Source: CAYNCE01 sp964522515 (lineage in GTDB: Bacteria > Patescibacteriota > Patescibacteriia > UBA2196). Taken from it: a stretch of DNA of 52,691 nucleotides. Below, piece after piece: positions 1-8,261 of this stretch (positions are counted from its first letter, which is position 1; each line of letters begins with the position of its first letter). The notes under the pieces were generated by a model that saw only the letters and a program-made list of their open reading frames with translations, did not search any database and was not told where the DNA came from. The stretch spans positions 1 to 52,691 of the forward strand of contig CAZFWC010000003.1 in assembly GCA_964522515.1 (NCBI GenBank), read 5' to 3'. Made by a program: the position numbers and the translations under genes.

Positions 1-15
1 CCTGTCATTGGAGCC

Positions 16-42
16 AAAGCCAAAATTGGCTTTTTAATTTTT
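16..42 (+). terminator. Intrinsic terminator of an off-window gene
   Basis: An AAAGCCAA/TTGGCTTT hairpin is followed by a T-rich run on the + strand. It would end a + strand gene lying left of the window. Its T-run overlaps the last codons of the converging ddl gene. Confidence 0.5.
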
Positions 43-1089
43 GACCAAATGTTTTGCATATTTTTTGATAGCTAATTCTATTTGCATATCCAAAAATTCA
101 TTAAAACTAATTCCAATTGCTTTTACTTCTTTTGGGCACAAACTTACTTCTGTTAAACCAGGAATTGTATTAATTTCTAAAAAATAAAATTTATTATTTT
201 TTAAAATAAAATCTGAACGAGTTAAACCATCACATCCTAAAAGGTTGTGAATTTTTTTAGATAAATTTTGGATTTTTTGTGTTATATTTTTAGAAATTTT
301 TGCTGGACAAATTTCTTTAGTTTGTTTTGAAAAATATTTAGAGTCGTAATCAAAAAATTCATTTCCAGGAATAATTTCAACTGGTGGCAGAGCTTCAAGT
401 TTTGTTTGCTTTGAATTTCCTAAAACACCGCAAGTCATTTCTCTTCCTTTAATAAATTCTTCAATTAAAATTGAATTGTCTTCTTTAAATGCTTTTTGGA
501 TTGCTTTTTTTAAGTTTGAAAAAGAATTTACAATTGTAATTCCAATACTTGAACCTGATTCATTTGGTTTTATAACGCAAGGATATTTTATTTTTTGTAA
601 AATTAATTTATCAACTTCTTCTAAATTAATATTTTTATTGTTAAGTGATAAAAAATTTGGAGTTGTAATATTTTGTTGAGTTAAAAATTCAAAAGTTTTA
701 ATTTTATTCATTGCTAAAGCGCTAGCTAAAACACCAGAACCAGTATAAGGAATTTTTAAAATATCCAAAATTGATTGGATTCTTCCGTCTTCGCCAAATT
801 TACCGTGTAAAGCTAGAAATATTACATCAAATTCTTTTAAATCATTTTTAACAATTCCTTGATCTTGATGCATTATTGTTAATGATTTATTTAATGATTT
901 TTTAGAATTTAATTTTAAATTATTTTCTTTTATTACCCAACTACCATTTTTTGCAATTTCAACTAAAGATTTGTTGTATTTTTTATTTGATAAATTATTA
1001 AAAACTTGGCGTCCTGATTTAATGGATACTTCTCTTTCATTTGACAATCCACCACAAACAACAGCAATATTTATTTTTTTATTATGCAT
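34..1089 (-). CDS. ddl: D-alanine--D-alanine ligase
   Basis: Cytoplasmic ATP-grasp ligase that joins two D-alanines into the dipeptide ending the peptidoglycan stem. Seen: 351 aa, normal for the family. The N-terminal signature VVCGGLSNEREVSIKSG is followed by ALHGKFGEDG, then TGSGVLASALAMNKI, the nucleotide-binding CVIKPNESGSSIGI, and the metal-binding EINTIPGLT near the C-terminus. The ATG at 1089 has no SD. The next gene upstream on this strand is cysS, separated by about 165 bp that contain a terminator, so ddl is probably transcribed alone. Identification is secure; the DdlA/DdlB subtype is not resolved. Confidence 0.96.
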   Translation of the reverse strand: MHNKKINIAVVCGGLSNEREVSIKSGRQVFNNLSNKKYNKSLVEIAKNGSWVIKENNLKLNSKKSLNKSLTIMHQDQGIVKNDLKEFDVIFLALHGKFGEDGRIQSILDILKIPYTGSGVLASALAMNKIKTFEFLTQQNITTPNFLSLNNKNINLEEVDKLILQKIKYPCVIKPNESGSSIGITIVNSFSNLKKAIQKAFKEDNSILIEEFIKGREMTCGVLGNSKQTKLEALPPVEIIPGNEFFDYDSKYFSKQTKEICPAKISKNITQKIQNLSKKIHNLLGCDGLTRSDFILKNNKFYFLEINTIPGLTEVSLCPKEVKAIGISFNEFLDMQIELAIKKYAKHLVKN

Positions 1090-1160
1090 AATTTTAGATG
1101 ATTAATTTTTTTAACAGTGATTTTATTGTAGGATATTTTTGTTTTTAAATCAATAAATAT

Positions 1161-1198
1161 AAAAAGGGTGAACAAATTTCATTCACCCTTTATTTTTT
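1161..1198. terminator. Bidirectional hairpin terminator between ddl and cysS
   Basis: The AAAGGGTGAA/TTCACCCTTT stem has A-rich sequence on the left and T-rich sequence on the right, so it can act on either strand. The likely user is cysS, whose minus-strand stop lies about 60 bp away. Confidence 0.65.
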
Positions 1199-1256
1199 TA
1201 ATTACGATTTACTTATGGCTCAATTGTGAAAAAAGTTGTCAATAGACACATTTTTT

Positions 1257-2705
1257 TTATTTTTTTAACGAAATTTTACTTTCATCTCCTAAATCTTCAA
1301 CAACAAATCCCAAATTTTTAATCTGACCTCTTAATTGGTCAGCAAGCCCGTAGTCTTTACTGGAGCGGGCTTTTTTTCTTTGCTTAATTAATTTTTGAAT
1401 TTCATCTGGAATTTTAATTTTCTCTCCCGAGTACTTGGGATTAATTTTATTTAAATTTAAACCAAAAATTTTATCAAAATCTAAAATTAATTCTTTTTTT
1501 GTTTTGTAATCTAATTTATTTGATTTAACAATTTCCCAAGTTAAAGCAAGAGCTTGAGGGATATTGAAATTATCAGAAATAAATTGAACAAATTTTTTCT
1601 GGAATTCTTTTTTAGTATTTTTTAAATTAGTTTTAGATTCTTTCCCGAGCATTCGGGACTCAGGACAGGCTAGAAAATTATATAATTTATCTAATCCATT
1701 TTGTGAAGCTTTTAACGCTTCCCAAGTAAAATTTTGTTTTGATTTGTAATGCGCGTTTAAGAAAAAATATCGCAAAGCAAGAGGATTAAAACCTTTGTCA
1801 ATTATTTCTTGTACAGAAAAAGCAGTTCCTTCTGACTTGCTCATTTTTTTATTATCAACCAGCAAATGTTCATTGTGAATCCAATGATTTACAAACTTAA
1901 CTCCATTTGCAGATTCGCTTTGCGCAATTTCATTTGTGTGGTGAATTGAAATGTGTTCAACTCCTCCCATATGAATATCAATTGTTTTTCCTAAAAATTT
2001 ATTAGCCATCACAGAACATTCAATGTGCCAGCCAGGAAAACCTTTTCCATTTTCAACTAATTTTGATTTAAATGGCGAGTTCCAAAATTGTAAAGCATTT
2101 TTGTGTTTTCCAGCTTTAAAAAACCAAAGCGCAAAATCAACTGGATTTTTTTTATTTTTATCTTCAACTTCTGCTTTACCTGCGCCTTGCATTTTATCTT
2201 GTAATTTTTGTCCAGAAAGTTCTCCGTATTTTGTAAATTTTGAAACATCAAAATAAATCGCCAAATCAGTTGTGTAAGCAAAATTTTTATCTAATAAAGT
2301 CTGCGTCATTTTAATAATTTCTGAAATCATTTCAGTTGCTCGCGGTTTAACATCAGCGTCGGGCACATTTAACAGATGAATATCTTTTTCAAATATTTTA
2401 ATATATTTTTCTGCAATTTCAAGAGGATTTAAATTTTCTCTTTTGGAAGCTTTTTCAATTTTATCTTCACCTTCATCAGAATCAGAAGTTAAATGCCCTA
2501 CATCAGTGTAATTTCTAACTAATTTAATTTTGTAATTTAAATATTTAAAACTGCGAACAATTAAATCAGCCAGCACCATTGCCCGCATATTTCCAATGTG
2601 TTGTGTCCAATAAACTGTTGGTCCACAATGATACATTAAAACTTTACCATTTTTAATTGGCTTAAATTTTTGTTTTGATTTTGTTAGTGTGTTGTAGATT
2701 TTCAT
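1257..2705 (-). CDS. cysS: Cysteinyl-tRNA synthetase
   Basis: Class I synthetase that charges tRNA-Cys with cysteine. Seen: 482 aa, close to the usual length. YHCGPTVYWTQHIGNMR carries the HIGH-type motif and the first zinc cysteine. GWHIECSVMA and GGVEHISIHHTNEIAQ carry the other zinc ligands. KKMSKSEG is the KMSKS loop. Two dispersed palindromes of the CCCGAG...CTCGGG type are translated inside the C-terminal half: 1644-1658 (reads CPESRMLGKESK) and 1425-1440 (reads NPKYSGEK). Both fall in helical-bundle or linker regions, so activity is probably kept. The ATG at 2705 has no SD. Confidence 0.97.
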   Translation of the reverse strand: MKIYNTLTKSKQKFKPIKNGKVLMYHCGPTVYWTQHIGNMRAMVLADLIVRSFKYLNYKIKLVRNYTDVGHLTSDSDEGEDKIEKASKRENLNPLEIAEKYIKIFEKDIHLLNVPDADVKPRATEMISEIIKMTQTLLDKNFAYTTDLAIYFDVSKFTKYGELSGQKLQDKMQGAGKAEVEDKNKKNPVDFALWFFKAGKHKNALQFWNSPFKSKLVENGKGFPGWHIECSVMANKFLGKTIDIHMGGVEHISIHHTNEIAQSESANGVKFVNHWIHNEHLLVDNKKMSKSEGTAFSVQEIIDKGFNPLALRYFFLNAHYKSKQNFTWEALKASQNGLDKLYNFLACPESRMLGKESKTNLKNTKKEFQKKFVQFISDNFNIPQALALTWEIVKSNKLDYKTKKELILDFDKIFGLNLNKINPKYSGEKIKIPDEIQKLIKQRKKARSSKDYGLADQLRGQIKNLGFVVEDLGDESKISLKK

Positions 2706-2753
2706 AAATTAATATTCGCAAAATTAGTTTTAATTAGCATTATTCGCAATTTA

Positions 2754-3683
2754 TTACATCCATTTTTTCTTTTTAAAATAAATTAACATTCCAAAAGCGC
2801 CTACAAACATAATTGCAACAACAAACCAAAAATCATAAACTGAATTAATAAATGGCATTGAATTCATTGTGTTCATTCCAAAAATCGCAGCCATTAAAGT
2901 TAAAGGAAAAACAATCACAGAAAAAATAGTTAAAGTTTTAATAATTTCATTTAACCGATGAGAAAGCAAAGATTCGTGCGCTTCGTGTAAAGCATTAATT
3001 GTCTCTTTGTAATTTTCCAAAAATTCCCAAATGTCTTTTGTGTGATTAATTAAATGTTCAAGATAAATATTTAAATGAGTTGATGAATAAATTATTCCAG
3101 AGTTTTTAATTAATTTTTTAATAATACTTCTGTGCGCTTGCATTATTTTTCTAAAGTTTACAATATTTTTTTTAATGCGCATTATTTCTAAAATAATGTC
3201 TGCTTTGTTTTTTTGAACATTTAAAATTTTATCTTCAATATTATCAAGATCTTGATTAATGTGATTTAAAATTGGGAAACAATAATGCAAAAGTTGATTT
3301 AAAATTTCGTATAAAAGTTTTGAGCTGTCTGATAAAAATTTTGCTTTAGTTTGTTCATTTTTTACGCACTGATTTTGTAAATTTAAAATTGGTTCAAGAT
3401 GATTATTGTGAACTAAAACTATTTTATTTTTAGCAATAAAAAAATCAACTTCAGATGATTTTATTTCTTGAGTTTTTTTATCATAATAAGGAAACATTAA
3501 AATCATAAATAAATAATTTTTTTTCACTGTGACTTTTGGTCTTTGATTTGGTGGCAGACAATCTTGTAAATCTTTTTTATCAAAATCAAAATTTTCACCA
3601 ATCCAACCAATTTGTTTTTTTGTTGGTTTATCAATAATGTGCCAAGTTAAATTTTGGTGACTTATTTTTTGGATGTGATTCAT
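2754..3683 (-). CDS. corA: CorA-family magnesium/divalent metal channel
   Basis: Inner-membrane pentameric Mg2+ (or Co2+/Ni2+) channel. Seen: 309 aa with a soluble helical N-terminal domain of about 245 residues, then a first membrane helix (TIFSVIVFPLTLMAAIF) ending in the family signature GMN within FGMNTMNSM, a second membrane helix (FWFVVAIMFVGAFGMLIYF) and a basic tail. The GMN selectivity motif makes the family certain; the ion cannot be read from sequence. The start codon lies 6 nt after an extended -10 box, so the mRNA is predicted to be leaderless. The gene is divergent from 3729 across a 45-bp gap. Confidence 0.95.
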   Translation of the reverse strand: MNHIQKISHQNLTWHIIDKPTKKQIGWIGENFDFDKKDLQDCLPPNQRPKVTVKKNYLFMILMFPYYDKKTQEIKSSEVDFFIAKNKIVLVHNNHLEPILNLQNQCVKNEQTKAKFLSDSSKLLYEILNQLLHYCFPILNHINQDLDNIEDKILNVQKNKADIILEIMRIKKNIVNFRKIMQAHRSIIKKLIKNSGIIYSSTHLNIYLEHLINHTKDIWEFLENYKETINALHEAHESLLSHRLNEIIKTLTIFSVIVFPLTLMAAIFGMNTMNSMPFINSVYDFWFVVAIMFVGAFGMLIYFKKKKWM

Positions 3684-3689
3684 AAAATA

Positions 3690-3698
3690 ATTATATCA
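3690..3698 (-). promoter_or_regulatory. Extended -10 promoter of corA
   Basis: On the minus strand this reads TGATATAAT, a TGn-extended -10 box, with only 6 nt before the corA ATG. Transcription should start at or next to the A of the start codon. Confidence 0.65.
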
Positions 3699-3713
3699 TA
3701 TTTTTTTTAAATG

Positions 3714-3722
3714 TGCTAAAAT
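3714..3722 (+). promoter_or_regulatory. Extended -10 promoter of the 3729 gene
   Basis: TGCTAAAAT is an extended -10 box followed by 6 nt and then the GTG start at 3729. With the corA box it forms a divergent pair about 20 bp apart. Confidence 0.6.
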
Positions 3723-3728
3723 AAAACT

Positions 3729-4208
3729 GTGGAAAATCCAAACAGTTTAGAAAAGCAATCTGAAAAAATTTTAAAACCAGAACAAAGATCTGGAGATTTT
3801 GAATTTCAAGAAAAAGATTTTGAAAGTTTAGAAATTGAAAAAGGGAAAAGTGAAAAAGAAAAAATATCAGAAGGAACAGTTCCTAAATCAACTGATCAAG
3901 CAACAGTTGGAGCTCCAGGAATTGATACAAAAGATTCTTCTTTGCATCAAAGCATTGAATCAATTTTAGAATCTGATTTAGAAGATTTGTATTTTCAAAT
4001 GAATGAAAAAGAACAAAAATTATTTAAAGAAAAAGGCGAACAAACTACAAATAAAATTATAAATTTAATTCAATCAACAAAAGCAACATTTAGTAGAGTT
4101 TTTAAATTAATTAAAAATTGGTTAAAAATAATTCCAGGAGTAAACAAATTTTTTATTGAACAAGATGCAAAGATTAAAGCGGATAAAATTATTAATTTGT
4201 CATCTTAA
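3729..4208 (+). CDS. Acidic hypothetical protein with C-terminal amphipathic region
   Basis: I recognise no named family. Seen: 159 aa starting with GTG. The first ~75 residues are rich in Glu, Lys and Ser and look disordered. The second half is helical and ends in a basic/hydrophobic stretch (FKLIKNWLKIIPGVNKFF) that could sit on a membrane surface; there is no signal peptide or true transmembrane helix. From memory, short proteins with a similar GVNKFF-like C-terminus recur in Patescibacteria, but I cannot verify this here. A leaderless start is predicted. The next long + gene is the coupling ATPase at 4993; no functional link is shown. Confidence 0.75.
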   Translation: MENPNSLEKQSEKILKPEQRSGDFEFQEKDFESLEIEKGKSEKEKISEGTVPKSTDQATVGAPGIDTKDSSLHQSIESILESDLEDLYFQMNEKEQKLFKEKGEQTTNKIINLIQSTKATFSRVFKLIKNWLKIIPGVNKFFIEQDAKIKADKIINLSS

Positions 4209-4210
4209 TT

Positions 4211-4262
4211 GTCATCCCGAGCGACTCTTAGAGTTGTTAGAAGCGATGGGATCCCGTGGAAA
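4211..4262. repeat. Dispersed palindromic repeat, GTCATCC...GGGAT type
   Basis: Imperfect palindrome with outer arms GTCATCCCGAGCGAC and GCGATGGGATCC around a TTAGAGTTGTTAG centre. Related copies are at 23396-23440, 27834-27870 (with a different centre) and 51272-51317. Confidence 0.7.
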
Positions 4263-4332
4263 AAGAGAATAAGATTTATGATTTAAGATTTAAGATTTAT
4301 GAATATTTTTTTAAAATTTTTTTAAAATAAAA

Positions 4333-4427
4333 AATAGCACGCAGATAAACACAGACTAAAGCGCAGATAAACGCTGATAAAAAAATCTGCGAAAATCAGT
4401 TTAATCTGCGTTAATCTGTGTTCTATT
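4333..4427. repeat. Imperfect inverted repeat of CGCAGAT/ATCTGCG units
   Basis: Arms include AATAG/CTATT, AACACAGA/TCTGTGTT and several GCAGATAAACGCTGAT-like units, which would form a long imperfect hairpin. It fills most of the 292-bp gap between 4208 and 4501. No gene is seen there. Confidence 0.65.
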
Positions 4428-4453
4428 AAAAAATTTTTTAAAAATAAAATAAA

Positions 4454-4483
4454 AAGGTGGGCTGAATAATCAACTCACCTTTA
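4454..4483 (-). terminator. Terminator of the 4501-4845 gene
   Basis: Hairpin AAAGGTGGGCTGA/TCAACTCACCTTT (with G-T pairs), followed on the minus strand by a T-rich run, immediately downstream of the gene's stop. Confidence 0.75.
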
Positions 4484-4500
4484 AGTGGATGTGAAAAAAA

Positions 4501-4845
4501 TTAAACATAAAGTCCTGCTTTTCGTGCAATTTCTTTATCTTCAACTGCAGGCCAAATTGCAACATTATTTGATAAAGAATTTTTCCAAACATCTGTTGCT
4601 TTTCTAAACATTACTCTGATTTTTTTCTGCTCGCGTAATTTTTTGTATTCCTGATGTAACTTATCATTTTTAGTTACATTTGTTGCAAAATAGTATTTTA
4701 CGCCTTTAATTGTTTGAGGTTTGGGCCAACTGTATTTACCGCATTTTGGACATCCTTCTTCAGTGCCGTTGTCCCAACATTCTACACAAAGATCATTCCA
4801 ATAATTATCATAATATTCATCTTCTTCATAATGTTCATTTTCCAT
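4501..4845 (-). CDS. Small Cys4 (putative zinc) hypothetical protein
   Basis: I recognise no family. Seen: 114 aa, very acidic N-terminus (MENEHYEEDEYYDNYW), then CVECWDNGTEEGCPKCGK, two CxxC pairs 10 residues apart that suggest a small zinc ribbon. The C-terminal ~70 residues are mixed and basic (KLREQKKIRVMFRKATD). No membrane segment. It is a stand-alone gene with its own TTGACA/TACACT promoter, an AAGGAG SD 6 nt before the ATG and its own terminator. That architecture is shared by several other short minus-strand genes here but not by most housekeeping genes. Role unknown. Confidence 0.8.
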   Translation of the reverse strand: MENEHYEEDEYYDNYWNDLCVECWDNGTEEGCPKCGKYSWPKPQTIKGVKYYFATNVTKNDKLHQEYKKLREQKKIRVMFRKATDVWKNSLSNNVAIWPAVEDKEIARKAGLYV

Positions 4846-4902
4846 TATTTGTCTCCTTAATTTGATTAATGTAAAAGTAAAAGATTTTTTTGTAATTATT
4901 TT

Positions 4903-4931
4903 AGTGTATCAAATTAAATTATTTTTGTCAA
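4903..4931 (-). promoter_or_regulatory. Promoter of the Cys4 small protein
   Basis: Minus strand TTGACA (4926-4931), 17-nt spacer, TACACT (4903-4908). A leader of about 50 nt and an AAGGAG SD follow before the ATG at 4845. Confidence 0.75.
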
Positions 4932-4992
4932 GCTCAAAACTGTGGAAAACTTTAAAAAATAAATTATTTTACCTAAAATTAGCCAAATATTT

Positions 4993-7572
4993 ATGAATAA
5001 TTATTATTCTGAACCAAGTTTTTTAGAAACAATATTTTCAAACCCAATTATTGTAGTTGGTTTGTTTTTGTTGCTAATAATTATCGCAATTTTTATTGCT
5101 TTAAATATTTGGAAATATTTTGCGCGAAAAGGATTTAATTTACCCACAGAATTTAGAAAAATAATTTTAATGGTTTCAGTTCCAAAAGAATCAACAGCTG
5201 AAAAAACAGAAAATGAAGAAGGAGTAAAAGCAAGTAAAATTCAAGAACAAATTTCCTGGGCAGAAAATTTGTGGTCAAGTTTAGGTGGATTAAAAGAATC
5301 AAAAAGTTTTAAAACTTGGCTTTATGGAAGATTTGATGAATTGTCTTTAGAAATTGTAGCGCAAAACAAAATGATTTATTTTTATGTTGTTGTTCCGCAA
5401 TATTTACAACAATTTATTGAACAACAAATTCAAGCTCAGTACCCGCATTCACAAATTGAACAAGTTGAAGATTATAATATTTTTATTCCAAACGGACAAA
5501 CAAGTTCAGCGTATTTAAAATTAACAAAATCAGATGTTTTTCCATTTAAAACTTTTCGCAAAATGGAAGCAGATCCGTTAAACGCTTTAACAAATATTTT
5601 ATCAAAATTAAATGAAAACGAAGGCGCTGTAATTCAATTAATTATTAGACCAGCAAATAAAAATTGGAGCAGTAAAGCAAGAAAAGTTTCTGATCAAGTT
5701 TTGTCTGGAAAAAAAATAAAAGAAGCAGTTGGCGGTTCAGGTGACAAAGCTTGGTACGATAAAATTGCAAAATTAACAATTAAAGGAGTTGGAAGTGTTG
5801 CTTCAACAATTACGACTTCGCCTGAAAATCAAAAACAAGATTTACAAAATCAAAATCAACTTTCTTCAATGGATCAAGAGTCATTAAAATCAATTGAAGA
5901 AAAATCTTCAAAAGCAGTTGCTCAAGTAAATTTGCGAGTTGTTGTTTCATCTGAAAATGAAATTTCAGTTAAAACAAATTTGGAAAATATCTTAAATTCT
6001 TTTTCACAATATAATATTTACGAATACGGAAACAGTTTTAAAGCAGTAAAAATGTCTAAAAATAATAAATTAATAAATTCTTTTATTCACCGTTCATTAA
6101 TTAAAAATCAAAGTTATGTTTTAAACACTGAAGAAATCGCGTCAATTTTTCATTTTCCTTTGCCAAATTGTCCAACGCCAAATATTCATTGGTTAGGGGC
6201 GCGAAAAGCTCCTGCGCCAGTTAATTCGCCTCAAGAAGGTTTAATTTTAGGAAAAAATATTTATCGCGGAAAAGAAACAATTATTAGAATTAAAAAAGAT
6301 GACAGACGAAGACACGCGTATATTGTTGGAATGACAGGAACTGGAAAATCAAAATTAATGGTAAATATGATAATGCAAGATATTCAAAACGGAGAAGGTG
6401 TTTGTTACATTGATCCTCACGGCGAAGAAGTTGAAGATATTGCTTCAGCAATTCCAAAACACAGAATAAAAGATGTGATTTATTTTGATCCAGCAGACAC
6501 TGAAAGACCAATTGGATTAAATATGCTTGAAGCAAAAACAATTGAACAAAAAGATTTTGCCGCGCAAGAAATGATTCAGATTTTTTATAAAATTGTAAGT
6601 GACCCAGCAATGCTTGGTCCAATGTTTGAACATTATATGAGAAACGCGATGTTGCTTTTAATGGCTGACAAAGAAAATCAAGGAACTATTGTTGAAATTC
6701 CAAGAGTTTTTGTTGATGATGATTTTAGAAAAGCAAAATTAGAAAAATGTGATGACATTTTAGTTAAATCATTTTGGGAAAAAGAATACACAGCTTCGCA
6801 AAAAGGTTCAACTGGCGCAGATATGTTGTCGTATGTGATTTCAAAAGTTGGAAGATTTATTGAAAATGAAATGATGCGAAATGTTATTGGACAGCCGTAT
6901 TCTGGTTTTAATATTCGCGAAATAATGGATAATAAAAAAATTCTTTTAGTAAATTTATCAAAAGGAAAAGTTGGGGAAGTAAATAGTAATTTGTTGGGTT
7001 TAATTTTAGTTTCAAAACTTCAAATGGCTGCAATGGGTCGCGCAGATATTCCTCAAGAACAGCGACACGATTTTTATTTATATATTGATGAATTTCAAAA
7101 TTATGTTACAGATTCAATCGCTGTGATTTTAGCAGAAGCTAGAAAATATCGGTTAAATTTAAATATGGCTCATCAATATATTAGTCAGTTAGTTAAAAAT
7201 AATGACGCGTCAGTTAAGGAAGCGGTTTTTGGAAATGTTGGCACAATGATTTCGTTTCGTGTTGGTGTTGAAGATACTGAAGTTTTAACAAAACAATTTG
7301 CGCCGGTTTTTAATGAATTTGATTTAATGAATATTGAAAAATATAATGCTTACACTCGTTTGTTGGTGAACAACGAGCCGGTGCGTCCGTTTAATATGCA
7401 AGCGTTTCCACCAGTTCAGGGTGATTTAAAAACAGCAGAAATTATTAAAAATTATTCTCGTCAAAAATATGGAAGGCCAAAAGATGTTGTTGAACAAGAA
7501 ATTTTAGAAAGATCTAAACTCGGTCAACAAAGTGAAAATGTTGAAACAAAAGATAAAATGGATTTGAGATAG
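4993..7572 (+). CDS. Membrane-anchored type IV secretion coupling-type ATPase (TraD/VirB4-like), fused form
   Basis: Probable inner-membrane ATPase of the conjugative coupling/VirB4 superfamily. Seen: 859 aa; one N-terminal membrane helix (about residues 15-38); a ~330-residue cytoplasmic domain; then a RecA-type ATPase with Walker A GMTGTGKS near 447 and Walker B LYIDEFQ near 697, plus the Gln-bearing YISQLVKNN region. The helix and middle domain match the protein at 27948, and the ATPase matches the one at 29381, so this is the fused version of that split pair. No relaxase, pilus or VirB channel genes flank it, so substrate and machine are unknown. Such orphan ATPases are common in CPR genomes (family knowledge). 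Confidence 0.85.
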   Translation: MNNYYSEPSFLETIFSNPIIVVGLFLLLIIIAIFIALNIWKYFARKGFNLPTEFRKIILMVSVPKESTAEKTENEEGVKASKIQEQISWAENLWSSLGGLKESKSFKTWLYGRFDELSLEIVAQNKMIYFYVVVPQYLQQFIEQQIQAQYPHSQIEQVEDYNIFIPNGQTSSAYLKLTKSDVFPFKTFRKMEADPLNALTNILSKLNENEGAVIQLIIRPANKNWSSKARKVSDQVLSGKKIKEAVGGSGDKAWYDKIAKLTIKGVGSVASTITTSPENQKQDLQNQNQLSSMDQESLKSIEEKSSKAVAQVNLRVVVSSENEISVKTNLENILNSFSQYNIYEYGNSFKAVKMSKNNKLINSFIHRSLIKNQSYVLNTEEIASIFHFPLPNCPTPNIHWLGARKAPAPVNSPQEGLILGKNIYRGKETIIRIKKDDRRRHAYIVGMTGTGKSKLMVNMIMQDIQNGEGVCYIDPHGEEVEDIASAIPKHRIKDVIYFDPADTERPIGLNMLEAKTIEQKDFAAQEMIQIFYKIVSDPAMLGPMFEHYMRNAMLLLMADKENQGTIVEIPRVFVDDDFRKAKLEKCDDILVKSFWEKEYTASQKGSTGADMLSYVISKVGRFIENEMMRNVIGQPYSGFNIREIMDNKKILLVNLSKGKVGEVNSNLLGLILVSKLQMAAMGRADIPQEQRHDFYLYIDEFQNYVTDSIAVILAEARKYRLNLNMAHQYISQLVKNNDASVKEAVFGNVGTMISFRVGVEDTEVLTKQFAPVFNEFDLMNIEKYNAYTRLLVNNEPVRPFNMQAFPPVQGDLKTAEIIKNYSRQKYGRPKDVVEQEILERSKLGQQSENVETKDKMDLR

Positions 7573-7592
7573 ATTAATATAGCAGTTATAAT
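7564..7592 (+). promoter_or_regulatory. Strong sigma70-like promoter at the end of the coupling ATPase gene
   Basis: TTGAGA (7564-7569), 17-nt spacer, TATAAT (7587-7592). A second match, TTGACT-N17-TAGTAT, follows at 7602-7630. Both point at the terminator at 7638, so the product would be a short RNA, or read-through into the 7746 gene. Confidence 0.5.
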
Positions 7593-7637
7593 CGGGTCAT
7601 CTTGACTTAATTTTAAGATAATGATAGTATATATATG

Positions 7638-7684
7638 AAGAGGAAAACAACCGTTAAATAGCGGTTTTTCTCTTTTTTTTAAAA
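7638..7684 (+). terminator. Intrinsic terminator after the coupling ATPase gene
   Basis: Two-part stem AAGAG...CTCTT enclosing ACCG...CGGT, followed by eight or more Ts. Confidence 0.75.
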
Positions 7685-7712
7685 AAAGGTCGTGTTCTTT
7701 TATAATTAATAA

Positions 7713-7731
7713 AATGACAAGATGTGTCATT
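7713..7731. promoter_or_regulatory. Perfect 7-bp palindrome, possible operator
   Basis: AATGACA-N5-TGTCATT lies just downstream of a TATAAT (7701-7706) and 15 bp before the ATG at 7746. The placement over the expected transcription start fits a repressor site. This is inference only. Confidence 0.35.
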
Positions 7732-7745
7732 AATAAGAGATTTTT

Positions 7746-8012
7746 ATGATACTCTTTTTTATTGGCATTCTTGAAATGCTTATCGTAACAGCTTGGACAA
7801 AGACAGTTACTAAAACCAGAATTTTTACTAGTGGAGCAATTACTTTGCTTAATGTAGTTATCTGGTATTATGTTCTGCAAACTATTGTTGATAACATTAG
7901 TAATTGGAAATTGGTTGTATTATATGCTTTTGGTTGTGCCATTGGCACAATTCTAACTACTTCTTTTTATAAATTTAGAGAAGGGAAAAAGCATGAATTA
8001 TCCAAGCTTTAA
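7746..8012 (+). CDS. Small DUF5698/UPF0316-like membrane protein
   Basis: Seen: 88 aa, three hydrophobic segments (about residues 1-18, 30-50, 56-76) with basic ends, topology typical of a small polytopic membrane protein. The pattern (start FFIGILEMLIVTAWT, a middle TLLNVVIWYYVL and YAFGCAIGTILTTSF near the end) resembles the membrane part of UPF0316/DUF5698 proteins. The C-terminal cytoplasmic DUF2179 domain of longer relatives is absent. The role is not established for the family. It is flanked by its own promoter-like TATAAT, a palindrome and a terminator, so it is a single-gene unit. No good SD. Confidence 0.7.
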   Translation: MILFFIGILEMLIVTAWTKTVTKTRIFTSGAITLLNVVIWYYVLQTIVDNISNWKLVVLYAFGCAIGTILTTSFYKFREGKKHELSKL

Positions 8013-8061
8013 AACCTCTATGTTTATTTTACACGAGGATGAGCCGTTTCCGGATAATTAG

Positions 8062-8098
8062 AAACCGTTGATTTTTTTAAATTATCAACGGTTTTTAG
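8062..8098 (+). terminator. Terminator of the DUF5698-like gene
   Basis: Stem AAACCGTTGAT/ATCAACGGTTT with an AT-rich loop, followed by a T-run. Confidence 0.75.
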
Positions 8099-8182
8099 TT
8101 TGAAAAAATAATTTAAAAGTGATTTTGTAAAAGAGTTTGAAGTTTGGGAGGATTAAAGAATAAGAAAATAAGCATTTTTCAA

Positions 8183-8213
8183 AAGTTGGCTCCATTCCTG
8201 AGCACTTGGGATG
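8183..8213. repeat. GGCTCCA...TGGAGCC-type palindrome, copy 1
   Basis: Arms GTTGGCTCCAT and ATGGAACC around a CCTGAGCACTTGGG centre. The centre is itself a degenerate copy of the CCCGAGTACTCGGG palindrome. Related copies are at 21363-21393, 23980-24006, 31193-31224 and 31271-31331. Confidence 0.65.
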
Positions 8214-8246
8214 GAACCATTTTTATTTGATTTTTTTGTTTGTTTT

Positions 8247-8255
8247 TGATAATAT
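8247..8255 (+). promoter_or_regulatory. Extended -10 promoter of alaS
   Basis: TGATAATAT is a TGn-extended -10 box; 6 nt separate it from the alaS ATG, predicting a leaderless mRNA. Confidence 0.55.
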
Positions 8256-8261
8256 AAATTC

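Noticed and set aside
7590..7690. Known riboswitch (guanidine, fluoride or similar) ahead of the DUF5698-like gene
   Set aside because: I could not find the conserved core bases of any class I know; left as an unnamed short RNA or attenuator candidate.
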